DNA from: Macrobrachium rosenbergii
Taxonomy: Eukaryota > Arthropoda > Malacostraca > Decapoda > Palaemonidae
Reading direction: 5' to 3'
DNA: 64,000 bases
NCBI RefSeq assembly: GCF_040412425.1
Contig: NC_089789.1
Coordinates: 41,907,606 to 41,971,605, forward strand
The first letter of the stretch is position 1; every line of letters begins with the position of its first letter. The notes under the pieces are model-generated. The model was not told where the DNA came from and made no database searches. It saw only the letters and a program-made list of their open reading frames with translations. The position numbers and the translations under genes were made by a program. Positions 15,901 through 27,346 of the stretch are shown piece after piece.

Positions 15901-18900
15901 GCACTGAAGAAAGATTAATATAAAAAAGTCATCCTTTGCAAAAAATGTTTAAGTGAGATTGGAGAATCCCATTCTAACTTCCCACTAATAAGTAATACAG
16001 GTAGTTTTATTTTACTGGAAAGTTATTTAATAAAAAAAAATTAAGTCCTGAAATATCCACTTAAGTAAAACAAAAATGATGCTAACTTTTCTAATACTAT
16101 TCCCATTCAAATACTGTAAATGGGTTAAATGTGGCCCGTTTCTCATCTCATAATGGTGTTATAGCTTTAAAGCTGTGAACAGCGCATACCTGGTATAACC
16201 TTAAGACAAAGAATGAGCTTTACACTGAAAATGAGAGTGACATAAGACCATCTATTCTCTTAATCCCCTTTACATGAGAAATATGTAAAATCTTTGCGGC
16301 AAAGTTAAAGTTCCCTGACTATTCAAACTAATACATTTTGCAAATGTTTTGTCTGCTGTTGGTCAACAAGGTATATTGTATATTCCTGCATTACAGTTTG
16401 ATAAGACTACAAGTGGTCACCAGCTGATGAGCTGCCCATAAGATGACCATATACTTCTACCTTCTGTTATATTTATTAGCAAATATTTCACAATACTGTA
16501 CAGTACAGAACTTATCTTGGGTGTTTTTATCATGTTTGCAAATGAGCATTCTGCTCTGTGGAACATAAGCAACAAGATCTCTGGCTAATCCTATTCTAAC
16601 CGCTCTTGGGCATAGTAATATGCATTTTTCTTCTCTTGCTTGCTGTAAATTTACTTTTCGTGGCATAATGCTATTAGTGTCACTTCAAAGCAGAATGCCT
16701 ACTGTATAGCTTACTCTAGTAAGTTAAAAAATGGAAAAAAAATAAAACAAAAATAGTCAAAATGAGAAGTTCAAGTTAGCTGAAAAATTTCTGAAACTAA
16801 AGGAATATCCTAAGTACTGTATAAGATATTTACTATTAGCGTATCTGCTATGCACTTTACCTGTGAACACCAACACTATGTGTGACACAGAAATGTAAAT
16901 TTCATCTCAAACACAAGAAGCAATAATAAACTTAGTGAATAACCATGGCAATAGATTAATATGAAAACAGGCAAAAAAGTTAAAAAGTGCAAAAGATAAG
17001 TTAGAATTCCTATTCCTGGAGAATGTCTTAATCGAAAGCAAAGGCTACAAAAACCAAAGGCCAGTATATGCAAAGTAATGCTGTACAGTAATTTAATTGA
17101 CCCCATTAAGTGTGAAAGTACAGCAGCTTACACCTTTTGTTTAGGAACTTCAAAAAGCAAAAGACTAAATTGCTTAGTGGCATTTCAAGTGCCTTTAAGA
17201 AGTTCCAAAAATCAAATGCGGAGATGATTTGCAGATGCTATTTTTCCTGTGACTTTAGATGCTATCTTTACAGTATTACTAATTTATTAGAAAATTTTTA
17301 TGTAAACTTTTAATTATCAGTTGGTTTGTTTGGTCTAACTCCTCTGATGTAGCTTTATGGAAACAATAAGTAAAGTAGTAAAAGGTTAAATCATTAATAC
17401 AACCAGAACTCTTTCATGTTTGCTCAAAGAAACGATCTTGTACCTGGACTAAATCCATATAGAAATAATTTTCTACATGGGAACTAGGTTTATATTTACT
17501 AGAGACAGAGTACAAAAGGATACAAAGATATCATTTTCAGTCGCACTCTTGTGAAAACGAGCAACTGGCCACACAAGTGACGTAAAAGATCGTGAAGCCC
17601 TGAGTAAATATGTTCTGTCATTCCATCATCAGCACTGGTCTCACCATCCTTCAAGGAAATCTTCTTTGCAAGGCATAATTCTTCTAACTCTGCAATGAGA
17701 CTTTCATAGGCTGCTCGTACTGATACCTGAAATTTTATGTAAATATACTGAAAAATCCACTACATACATATTTTGAAAATTAACTGGAAAATTTCCTGGG
17801 GGAAAGGATTAAACTTCGGATCCTTTATTTATTGTGATTCATACAACAAACATGCATGCAAGATTGTTACTCATTAAATTCTAGCATTTTACTAAAGGAA
17901 GTTCAGCTCAAAATTATGGGGAAATATGTACAATACATGAAATGGAAACAAAGTACACCAACAAAGACTTCAACTGAATATCCCACTTGTGAACACAAAC
18001 AGGTGAACCATTTCTCATAAAAAATATCACACACAAACCAACATCATTTTGCTGAATTAGCATAAACACAAAAACAAAAAATATACAAAGGGCAAAAATC
18101 AGGATCACAAAAATTGTGAAACTCCAGATCTAATATAGGTACGTTTGCATTTGACCAGATGAGAACATAAGGATATGTCATTGCAGGTGATACATGGGAA
18201 TCCATTATTGGGGTTGGCTCACACATTTAACAACCACTTTTGCTAACTATTGTTTACAACTGAGCTCTCAGTCTCCAGCATTTTAACTTGCATAATGCCA
18301 TTTGTAAAAATAAGAACTCTATTGGGAGCACACAACAACACACCTATGCATAGTTTGCAAAACTGTTAAACAGGCTAGATATGTTTCACTAAGTGCTAAA
18401 CAACAAAAAATGTACTGTTTCTGCTTGAAACTATAAAATGGCAGTCAATACTAAGAGAATTATTAATCATTCAGATCAAATATCAGACATAACAGACAAA
18501 TAGTATGATAAATAGCTTCCAGTCTGGCTAAGACTGGTCGTGTAAGGAGAGCCTATTCCAGCAGCAAATAGTCTCCACACAGCAGTCTGGGCAGATTAGT
18601 GCCATGACATCTTTCTCAAGATTCAAAAATTATTTATTTTTTTCTTTTGCAAAATACTGTTTAAATTATTTAATGAACGTTAAATGGCAGTAAGACACAC
18701 TAAAAATTGCATACTTTAAATATTACAAAAACCAAGTGACAGTATTTCTTACCTCTTTCCTAAGAAATCCTTTTGTAACAAGGAAAGACATATTCATGTA
18801 TAGCTTTTCAGCTTGTACAAACTGGACCACACACCCAAGAAATGCTTGCCACATTGGAGAACCACTACTACGACTGGCATCCCGTTCTTTTTCCTGTAAC

Positions 18901-20391
18901 ATTCAGCAAATACTGCAGACACTTAAAATAATATATATTGTTATAATACACACATAATTCATTCAAAATTAATTTTCAAACTGTGCCAGTAACTCTCAAG
19001 TTTTATTTAATAAGTTTGTTGGCTAATAAATCACTACTCTATTTACGGATTATTTGCCAATGATGGCTATTGTTCAGGTTATCATTAATGTTACTGATTG
19101 CCAAACCCTTAAGATCATGTATTGCAAATAATGAGCAAGGCTGTACAGAAAAAGTAGAAAAACCTTCAATTATATTTTAAATTAAAAAAAATTAAGATCA
19201 TGGTAAAGCCAGCTGTATGGTGGGGGCACCTCTAAGATGCTACATTGATACACAAAGCAAAATCATAAAATCTTTAAGAATCACATAGTAATTTGCACTT
19301 TTTCCTGAGGGGAGGGATTCGGCAGCATCAAAGGGAGAGTATTTCTTCCTGATGACACAATTAGCTTTCCTTTCTTCTTCCAAACATTTTCCACTGCAAA
19401 GGGGACCAGTTCAAACCTTCCTCACAAGGAAGCTCTGAACTGCAGGTCCTGCCTATACCAAAGGAACAATATCAGTGGAGATCCAGAGACACAGAGGAAG
19501 AGAAGCAATCACACAATCATGTTTTTCACAGCTTTACTATTAATTCTATTTAGTACATCCATAACAAAAGAAAATCACCACATATACAGAAAGCAGAGAA
19601 AAAAGCTTCAACATGGCAGTCAGTGGGAGCACAGCAAGACGGCCTCACTTGAGTGGCCAAAGAAAAAGTGCTTGGTGATGGCACCAACCACTCGTTAACT
19701 ACCGCGTCTCAATAACTGATTCCAACTCATGCTGAGAATACCTCTACATAAAAAGTGATGGTTTGTTCCCTTGGGAACAATTAACCTATCAAACTGTTTG
19801 TGAGAGCTATCTAATATCTGTAAGGATTGGGATCTGGACCTAATTACTCTGCCTAAAAGTATACTAATTCTGTACCTAAATATACTCATAATAAAAATAC
19901 AATAGAGTACTCACTGCTTGTTCTTTAGCTTTATCGAAGCTGAAACTGTGGAAATGGGTCAGGATACCTTGCAGAGCTATCTCCTCCTCACTAGTGGATT
20001 TGACTTTTACTTTTGCTGCTGCGTTTTCTAGTCTCTGTTGTGAAATGTCTTCATTTCCTGTTAACGATTCAGGTGATTCTCTAACTGAAGAACATGAAGC
20101 TTTAGAATGAAGAGTTGGGTCTCCCTTCTCATTATTGTCCCCCTTGCCATGACTTGTAGAAGATCCTCTCCTAGAGTGTTCGCTGTCACTTTCTGTTCGA
20201 AGAGCCATCTCTTGCCTGGATATTTTTCTTTCTACATGTGGCCTATCACTCCTGGCATTTACTTTTTGTGGATCATTTTTAACACAGTACTATTTTCAGC
20301 TTTCATGGAGTCACTGATCTCACTCTTAGTAACTGGCTGAATGCTACTGTCAGACCTTTTTGAGTCGTCAGTATTTGTTGCCATTTCATTG
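9751..20391 (-). CDS. KICS2: KICSTOR subunit 2 (KICS2 / C12orf66-like), nine coding exons
   Basis: KICS2 is a subunit of KICSTOR, which holds the GATOR1 complex at lysosomes so that mTORC1 responds to amino acids and glucose. Coding exons in order: 20384-19915, 18893-18753, 17726-17524, 15793-15656, 14696-14558, 13009-12816, 11635-11473, 10806-10705, 9915-9751. All introns are GT-AG and the phases join. The product resembles the vertebrate protein along its length: an N-terminal SFDKAKEQAEKERDAS stretch, a central WRFLPSLISLHDANSKL helix, KFSLYFHETLA, the YQGAGYHHPEE loop, and a C-terminal IFESRKSEKDS plus KVFANLKPK end. The frame-corrected model is 571 aa against about 445 in human; the surplus is mostly a Ser/Glu/Lys-rich, probably disordered N-terminus. 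The first ATG (20384) is separated from the conserved frame by an apparent one-base deletion in a T run at 20276-20280. An in-frame ATG at 20208 would give 512 aa and keep the whole conserved core. Identity is from recognised family sequence, not a search. Confidence 0.9.
10705..10806 (-). CDS. KICS2: KICS2 coding exon 8
   Basis: 102 nt in phase 0/0, acceptor TCTCAG, donor GTGAAA. It encodes TRPRDKWPSIVMRVSDRS and the helix ELMDRVIHFFDQQ. Confidence 0.9.
11473..11635 (-). CDS. KICS2: KICS2 coding exon 7
   Basis: 163 nt, acceptor TTGCAG, donor GTAAGT. It encodes IQTFVRKTDASSVCLVFEAAG, then the conserved DYQGAGYHHPEEL loop and GLESYPAIFSYPP. Confidence 0.91.
12160..12340 (+). mobile_element. 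Degenerate LINE 3'-end fragment in KICS2 intron 6
   Basis: One plus-strand frame reads RLGKRLRAERLRWSGHLMKMED before a stop. This is the C-terminal RLRWxGHxxRMxD signature of many non-LTR retrotransposon ORF2 proteins, which sits after the reverse transcriptase. Downstream the frame is broken by stops. It is opposite in direction to the host gene and is a dead fragment. Confidence 0.55.
12816..13009 (-). CDS. KICS2: KICS2 coding exon 6
   Basis: 194 nt, acceptor TTTCAG, donor GTAAGT. It encodes TKKYGFGSSFLKSSPLP and WLWQAKAAFVSKFSLYFHE, and ends inside the codon for the Lys of SKIQTFVRKTD. Confidence 0.9.
14558..14696 (-). CDS. KICS2: KICS2 coding exon 5
   Basis: 139 nt, acceptor TTGCAG, donor GTAATG. 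It encodes YECDIQVHLLRGQ and WRFLPSLISLHDANSKLNNW, one of the most conserved parts of the family. Confidence 0.9.
15656..15793 (-). CDS. KICS2: KICS2 coding exon 4
   Basis: 138 nt, acceptor CCAAG (a weak polypyrimidine tract), donor GTAAGT. It encodes YEKMTAMSMGRLMNFEELL and the conserved SFHHPLLSAV stretch. The acceptor was chosen because it restores the frame on both sides. Confidence 0.84.
17524..17726 (-). CDS. KICS2: KICS2 coding exon 3
   Basis: 203 nt, acceptor TTTCAG, donor GTATCC. It encodes VSVRAAYESLIAEL through GLHDLLRHLCGQLLVF to KMIS, and the last two bases join exon 4 to make Phe, giving the family motif F-Y-E-K-M. Confidence 0.87.
18753..18893 (-). CDS. KICS2: KICS2 coding exon 2
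   Basis: 141 nt in phase 0/0, acceptor TTACAG, donor GTAAGA. It encodes 47 residues beginning EKERDASRSSG and including the helix QFVQAEKLYMNMSFLV. This follows directly on exon 1 in the family alignment. Confidence 0.88.
19915..20391 (-). CDS. KICS2: KICS2 coding exon 1 with end of 5' UTR
   Basis: A polypyrimidine-CAG acceptor precedes 20391, so at least one non-coding 5' exon probably lies upstream. ATG candidates are at 20384 and 20208. The donor GTGAGT follows 19915 in phase 0. The exon encodes the Ser/Glu-rich tail and the start of the conserved domain (ALQGILTHFHSFSFDKAKEQ). Confidence 0.8.
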
Positions 20392-22682
20392 CTGCAATAA
20401 GAAAAATATATGCAAGGAGTCCTGTTTAAATTAGAATTGACTTACCCTACTTCTAACTTAACATTTCAATTAATTGCCTACACTCATCACAAAGGTAGTT
20501 TAGCATCATATTTCAATACCTACTGGTTTTATTATTATTCATATCTTACCAGTTACCAGATTCATAATATTGTACATAAAAATCACATAAAGAAACCTCC
20601 AATAAAGCTCAAAGGTTTTCAAGTAGCTAGTAAATATCCTGAATATGTAAATTTTAGCATTCCCCTAAAGAAATTTACAATCAATAGTGTATTAATTATT
20701 TCCCAGCTAACCATTTAAGTCCTGGACATAAACTATCCTAAAGAATTGCCTCTCAAAATTTGGCATACTGTAAATGTCACCTTCCTAGATTAGTTATGCC
20801 ACCAAATTTGTGTGGTAACTGTGCAACAAATTAATTTCTTGCTCTATCCTTATTTCTAATAGTTATGGGGGAACCATAGTTATAAATCAAGGGAAACCCA
20901 AAACTGAACACCAGCAAGAATGGTAAAATAACCTCAAAACACAAGAGAAGCTATTGAAAATATATGTTCACGGATGTGAACACTAGCGAAGTACAGGGGG
21001 GCAATGCCAAGATAAAAAGCTTGATATGGCAATGCTAATCATTGAAGTACATTCTAACCTAACCTAGGATAACACACCTTAACTGGCTGGAGGAAGGTAT
21101 GGGAGTTGTTTCCCCCCTGGACTCCCTTTAAACTGCTAAGTATTAGTGTGGGTAATTCTAAGAAAGAGCTCCACATGGACGTATTGTTTGTTAATGAAGT
21201 TTTTAACCAAAGTAATGTAAGAAATTTACTGTCTTTTGTTTATGTTTTTATGCAGAGAAGCTCTGCACGGACGCCACGTTTAGTAACAGCCCCTCGGGGA
21301 TTAACGTAAAAACATCAACAAAAGACGGTGAATTTCTCAAATTACAGTATTTTGGTAAATTTCTCAAGCTACCTCACCTGTGCTGCATCACAGGCTATAC
21401 ACCATTTTCTATAGTGTTCTATTGAGAAATTTCATTTATATACAATACCCTATCTCCGTGCAAAGCACTTCCTTAGAATCACTCAAGAGGTACTCATATA
21501 GAGCCATCCTAACCTAACCTTTCCGAACTTAATCTAACTTAGAGCACCTGCCCGTATCATACCTGGTCGGGGGAGTCTGAGGCCTTTACCCCCTTCTAAA
21601 CTTACGCCCACTTTTTACTTACCTTAGTTTAAGCGTAGCTATATATTAAACGAGACTAAACATTAAAACCTTCGCAAAAGAACATCCATTCTAAATTCAA
21701 AATTTATACTTTCGACTCCGAGTTCAAATCATATTTTCAAAAGTCAAAACCATGGTAGACCTTCAACCTTTTGCATTCATTAGCATACTCGTTTGAGAAT
21801 AAAACGTAGCCAATATAAATAAAAAATGCCAATTAATACCTTGATGCGTATAATTTAATGGTGGATCACTGGAAGAAAAAAAAAGGCTGTATCCTCAATA
21901 AACCCCTAAAAATTCTGTCCTTTTTTCTGTGCAAGGGAAGCAGCTCTAAAGTTTATTTGGGCGGCCATGACAGTTCAGCACTATATGTAGTAGTAATGTT
22001 TCAGTGACTTTCAATCATATTCCATATAACGGCGCACCGGCCTGTTTCTTTTTTTATTGCTATCCCTGAATAATTTGCATTATATCTTTATCTTCTTTGC
22101 ATCTAATTACAATTGGACCTTTGCCATGGGTGCTGTTTGCTCATCCATATCTTCCTGAACTGGAATGCTTATTTGTTTCGAAATTTTATGATACGTGAAG
22201 AAGTAATGTATGGCGTATTTAAATTGTAAATTTTCACAACTGACTCCTTTGTGGTAATGATATTTCAAATTAACAGTTTTTTATGCTTTTATACAGATGA
22301 ATTGTCAAAATCTCTTGCACCTTTCATATTCGCGTTTAATTTCTCTTTTATAACAACTTAAGCATTGAATTATTCCGTGCCCTTAGCCGGAAGTGAGTGT
22401 TTATAGTGACTTTTTGGATCCTTAGGCCTACCATTTGAAGAGCCAGAAATTTCAATATATTCCGTTAGTAATGGTTTGTTCATGACACAGTTTCATTTGC
22501 CTTCTTATATGGCGATTTACTATACCATAAACAGCTCCATTTTTCATGTTATATAACATTTTTGGCTTGACGCCCTTCCCTGAAACGGGATGGTTATATA
22601 AAAAAATGACTTCATACAAACTTTTAACTCGTGGGTTGGGGATGAGTTGCACGAGTTGGGGATGAGTCCCTGTACAGACAAC
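20392..22682. other. KICS2 upstream region, probable 5' UTR exon and promoter
   Basis: The acceptor at 20391 implies an upstream non-coding exon for KICS2 somewhere here, but I cannot place its donor securely. AACCTAACCT motifs occur near 21056-21066 and 21510-21520. No TATA box is convincing in this AT-rich sequence. Confidence 0.4.

Positions 22683-23976
<1,294 letters not shown>

Positions 23977-24014
<38 letters not shown>
23977..24014. repeat. (CT)n microsatellite
   Basis: CT dinucleotide run with one T slip near its end. Confidence 0.97.
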
Positions 24015-24293
24015 AAACACACATCTATTAGCTTTAGACTCATTATTTAGCATTTTTCAAAACTTCTAAATAGACTGACTTAACAACACGGGTTTTTTGA
24101 AATGGGAGATTGTGATGAATATTATGTAACGAAATATTTGTAATAAGTATAAACAAAGTACTTGTAGTGTTGCAGTTGTTAATGACTAATTGCATCATAT
24201 TATTATTTTGTGCCATAGCCAATTTTTGTTTGCCTTTCCCGTAGAAATTTGCCGTGGCGTGAGGAGATGGTTGTATCACCCCTGCCTCAGGCA

Positions 24294-24294
<1 letters not shown>

Positions 24295-24365
<71 letters not shown>
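24295..24365. repeat. (CT)n microsatellite, about 70 bp
   Basis: Uninterrupted CT run; a second CT tract lies 280 bp to its left. Confidence 0.98.
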
Positions 24366-24370
<5 letters not shown>

Positions 24371-25117
24371 TTCTTATAATATATTGAGAGAGTAGAACCG
24401 TGATATATCTGATCAGAAAGGAAGACATTGATTTGTTAGGAATCTTTGCAAAAAAAATGTCTGTGATATCCATGTATGCAGACCAATAATTAGTGCTCTA
24501 TACACCAAAAGTATCGTCACTAGATAAAAGTGGATATCTTTTTCGAGCTCCAATGTGTATATTAAATATCATATATAAAATATTTATTTATTCAATGAAC
24601 CCAACACATTACCCATTAAAAATATTCGAATCATGCCACACTTGACAGCTTTGAAAGTTTTCCCCACTTGGCACCACTGACACTGAACATTTATCTAATC
24701 TTTCCCGGCTCGTTTTAAGTTGACACTCAGTGGAAGAGTGGTCATTGTAACTCCTGACACGACGTCCACCTGTCTGACACCTGTAATTACCGTAATTAAA
24801 CCCTGGGACCCGCAAGATGGACCGTATAAGAGCTGTGTTAAATTTGAACTGGTTGACCGTCAAGGTCTTCACTCAGGGATGGGATTATTTCTTTCAGCTC
24901 GAAGGACTGACTCTTTTAGGTCTCTGTGCTCTGTGTAAGTGTATTGAGTGACGCCAGTTGATGGTATTGTATCGATTGACAGACTACCCTAGGTGGTTTG
25001 GTGGGTTTGTGAAGAGGCTAGGGCTTTGTTTTTGATGGGGTCAGTACAAACTTTTGGGGGGTTACCCTAATTATGTTTATTATTATTAAAAGAATAATTA
25101 CCATACAACCAAATACA

Positions 25118-25222
25118 TCCTAACCAAACCGTCTGTTAACCTAACCTATCCTTCTGTTAACCTAACCTAACCTTCTGTTAACCTAACCTAACCTTCTGTT
25201 AACCTTACCTAACCTAACTTAG
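25118..25222. repeat. Telomere-like AACCT repeats in 20-bp units
   Basis: TAACCTAACCTTCTGTTAAC-type units occur about four times, built from AACCT, the complement of the arthropod telomere repeat TTAGG, separated by TTCTGTT. It ends in TTACCTAACCTAACTTAGGG. Confidence 0.85.
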
Positions 25223-25439
25223 GGCATTGTGCCCTGACTTAGCTGGGGTGGACCTTTTCACCCCCCCACCCCATTCTATAAAGATTTTCTATAACATGGG
25301 GCATTTCAGCGATATTTTATAACCCCCCCCCCCCAGTCTACAGTCAACCCATTTTTGGTGTTATCAGCGGCCACCCCTCGGTCCTGGTCGTTTCTGCCGT
25401 AAGTCACTTAGGCCGTGAACATCCAAAACAATGTAAGAC

Positions 25440-25560
25440 GTTATGTTTATGGTATTTACCGTTATTATTTTATGTTTCGTACATCCCAAGGGAGGCTGGT
25501 ACTAAACACGGCGCCCATTTGCAAGTAACGTGCTTGTGGCCTAAATGACTTCTTATCGAA
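25440..25560 (+). repeat. Dispersed repeat, copy A
   Basis: GCTGGTACTAAACACGGCG with its flanks (TACATCCCAAGGGAG before, CCATTTGCA after) matches the reverse complement of a segment at 57665-57740. Family unknown. I recall similar sequence in decapod genomes, but that is not verified. Confidence 0.6.
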
Positions 25561-26019
25561 CGCGACCGAACTCCCCCCTTTAGTTGCGTGGTTGAGTGAT
25601 CAAGTGTAGGCTAATTTAGGCTAGTCTATGTTAGGATAGGATTTGGCCATCACAGCCTATTTTGTGGTTGAGTGGTAGGGAGCCACGGGTATAATCGGCC
25701 CCCCCTCACGTTTTGGGTTGTTCTGCTATGAATGATGTCTTGTTTTGTTGCGGGGGTGTCCAGGGTGGGAGGGTTAGGTTAACCGAAGGTCTAAGTAGGC
25801 TGTGATCCACAGAAATAGGTCAAATTGCTGTTTCGATTTCTGCTGTTGTCAAGATTAAATATGGCCTAAACGTGGGTTATTGTATATAAGTAAAAATTAA
25901 TACTGAGGCAGAAGGAATAGTGTGGCTCGTCAAATGATACTTTTAAGTCCAGAGTGATTATTTGCATGCACCTGTACGTGTATCCTGTATTAGGCCGGGG
26001 CACCTATGTGCATATGTGC

Positions 26020-26020
<1 letters not shown>

Positions 26021-26061
<41 letters not shown>
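26021..26061. repeat. (ATT)n microsatellite
   Basis: Trinucleotide run followed by a short inverted pair (AATAAAATGGCTGCAT and ATGCAGCCATTTTATT) at about 26065-26115, which would fold as a hairpin. Confidence 0.95.
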
Positions 26062-26177
26062 TGAATAAAATGGCTGCATTTTTCAAATTTATTTTATATG
26101 CAGCCATTTTATTCAACAAAACTTGCCCCAAAGAGGGTCTTCTTCCTTCGTATATTATAATATTATTATTATTATAT

Positions 26178-26304
26178 TCAGAAGGTGAACCTTATTCATA
26201 TAGAACAAGCCCACAAGGGCCATTGGCTTAAAATTCAAGCTCCCAAAGAATATGGTGTTCATTTGAAAGAAGTAACAGAAGGTAATAGGAAATATAGATA
26301 TATT
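26178..26304 (+). mobile_element. SINE-like dispersed repeat next to ATT microsatellite, copy A
   Basis: The sequence from AAGGTGAACCTTATTCATAT through AATATGGTGTTCAT to AAGTAACAGAAGG matches 58602-58755 at roughly 80%, both in plus orientation and both preceded by ATT-type repeats. No coding capacity. Confidence 0.7.
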
Positions 26305-26499
26305 GTTTTTTTGGGTGTGTATCTGTATTTAATTCAGCAGTATTCATCCACAGGAACAGGGATACCAATGCTACTATGATTCAGTGTACATAATTGCCTT
26401 GACCTTGTTAGGAACAGGTTGTGCAATAACTGTAACTCTCGGAAACTTCTAGATTAACCCCTGTTACCTGTTGACGAAAGATCTGGATGGTTGTCTGAA

Positions 26500-27050
26500 A
26501 ATAAACATCTGTTTCCTAGTTTACGGTTTGGGTTTTGAAAGTGCCTTTGTCTCGTGCAAATTTTTGTTGATTTCCATTGCTGCACAGAAGTCGTTAGATT
26601 ACAATTATGATGTTCATATAATAGGCTTTGACTTTAGTGCTGTTTTTGACGTGGGAGCATTTCTTAGTATTATTATTGAATTTTCAAAAATAGATTAAAA
26701 AGTGGGGGCACTGACAATGACTGCAGGAATATAGCCTCTGGCGTGACTCGGGGTAGTGTTCTTGGCCTACTACTGTTTATATAAGCCTGATATGTAGTTT
26801 TTCTTAGAAAACAAGCAGGGTGCTTATGTGGATGATACTACTGTATTTGCATCGATCCCTTCCCGTTTGTATAATTGTTGCTGAGTCTCTTAACAGAGGT
26901 TAAGCTTAAGTTAGTGCACGATTTTATTGATGGGGGATGAAGTTGAACCTAACAAAATTCAAAGTATGAATTTTAGTAGATGTAGGACATTGGACCCTTA
27001 TTACCTACAACTTTTCATTTGCAATATCTAGCAATATTGACCCAGTTGTT
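26500..27050 (+). pseudogene. Degenerate reverse transcriptase of a jockey/CR1-type LINE
   Basis: In several frames one can follow an RT domain: HIIGFDFSAVFD (usual palm I-G-L-D-F-S-A-A-F-D), VGAFLSIIIEF, then ASGVTRGSVLGLLL (usual SGVPQGSVLGPLLF), then GAYVDDTTVFASIPS with the catalytic Asp pair, and a K-L-N-L-T-K-F-K segment (usual LNPxKTK). Stops and frameshifts break it, and endonuclease and upstream parts are missing. It ends about 100 bp before the first dehydrogenase exon. Confidence 0.8.
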
Positions 27051-27151
27051 GTATTTATTGTCATCACCAATGTTATTGTGACGTATGTTTGTGCCTGGGT
27101 AGTTTGTGAATTTTTATTAAAGATTTTTTTATATATTTACTTTCTTTGCAG

Positions 27152-27346
27152 TTGGAGTCGTTGATTATCTCAGAGGAAGTGAGCTGTCATGTATGCTTAC
27201 GCACTGGGCTCTTATTATACTGGCACGGCGATTCATGGTGGGCGGTATTTGCACTTCAGGAAAACGTGTAGATGGAAAAACTGTTGTTATAACAGGTTGC
27301 AATGTCGGCATTGGAAAAGAAACCGCCCAAGAGTTAAGTAGAAGAG
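27152..27346 (+). CDS. Retinol dehydrogenase-like exon 1 (first recognised)
   Basis: An acceptor-like TTCTTTGCAG ends at 27151, so a 5' non-coding or coding exon lies further upstream. The frame is open from the acceptor. The likely start is ATG 27193, giving [18 protein letters not shown] and then the TGCNVGIG cofactor loop. The donor GTAAGG follows 27346. Confidence 0.8.

Larger units (their letters stand above)
9916..19914 (-). other. KICS2 introns (eight), content
   Basis: The introns run 0.7-1.7 kb and are AT-rich (roughly 65-70% by eye). Apart from the LINE scrap at 12160-12340 I see no other gene or clear mobile element. Short open frames here (for example 16457-16666, 16876-17106 and 15094-15445 on either strand) have no recognisable domain, and a G-rich low-complexity stretch lies at 15190-15420. 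Confidence 0.6.
24366..26020. other. Probable 5' region of the retinol dehydrogenase-like gene
   Basis: More G/C-rich than its surroundings, with C runs at 25261-25269 and 25322-25334, AACCT repeats and a dispersed repeat. A 5' exon of the plus-strand dehydrogenase is expected near here, since its first recognised exon starts with a splice acceptor, but I cannot define it. Confidence 0.4.

Noticed and set aside
24276..24473. Arg/Glu repeat protein on the minus strand
   Set aside because: It is the translation of a (CT)n microsatellite.
24609..24938. Overlapping open frames on both strands (87 and 72 codons)
   Set aside because: Neither shows a domain; the overlap suggests chance in a slightly more G/C-rich stretch.
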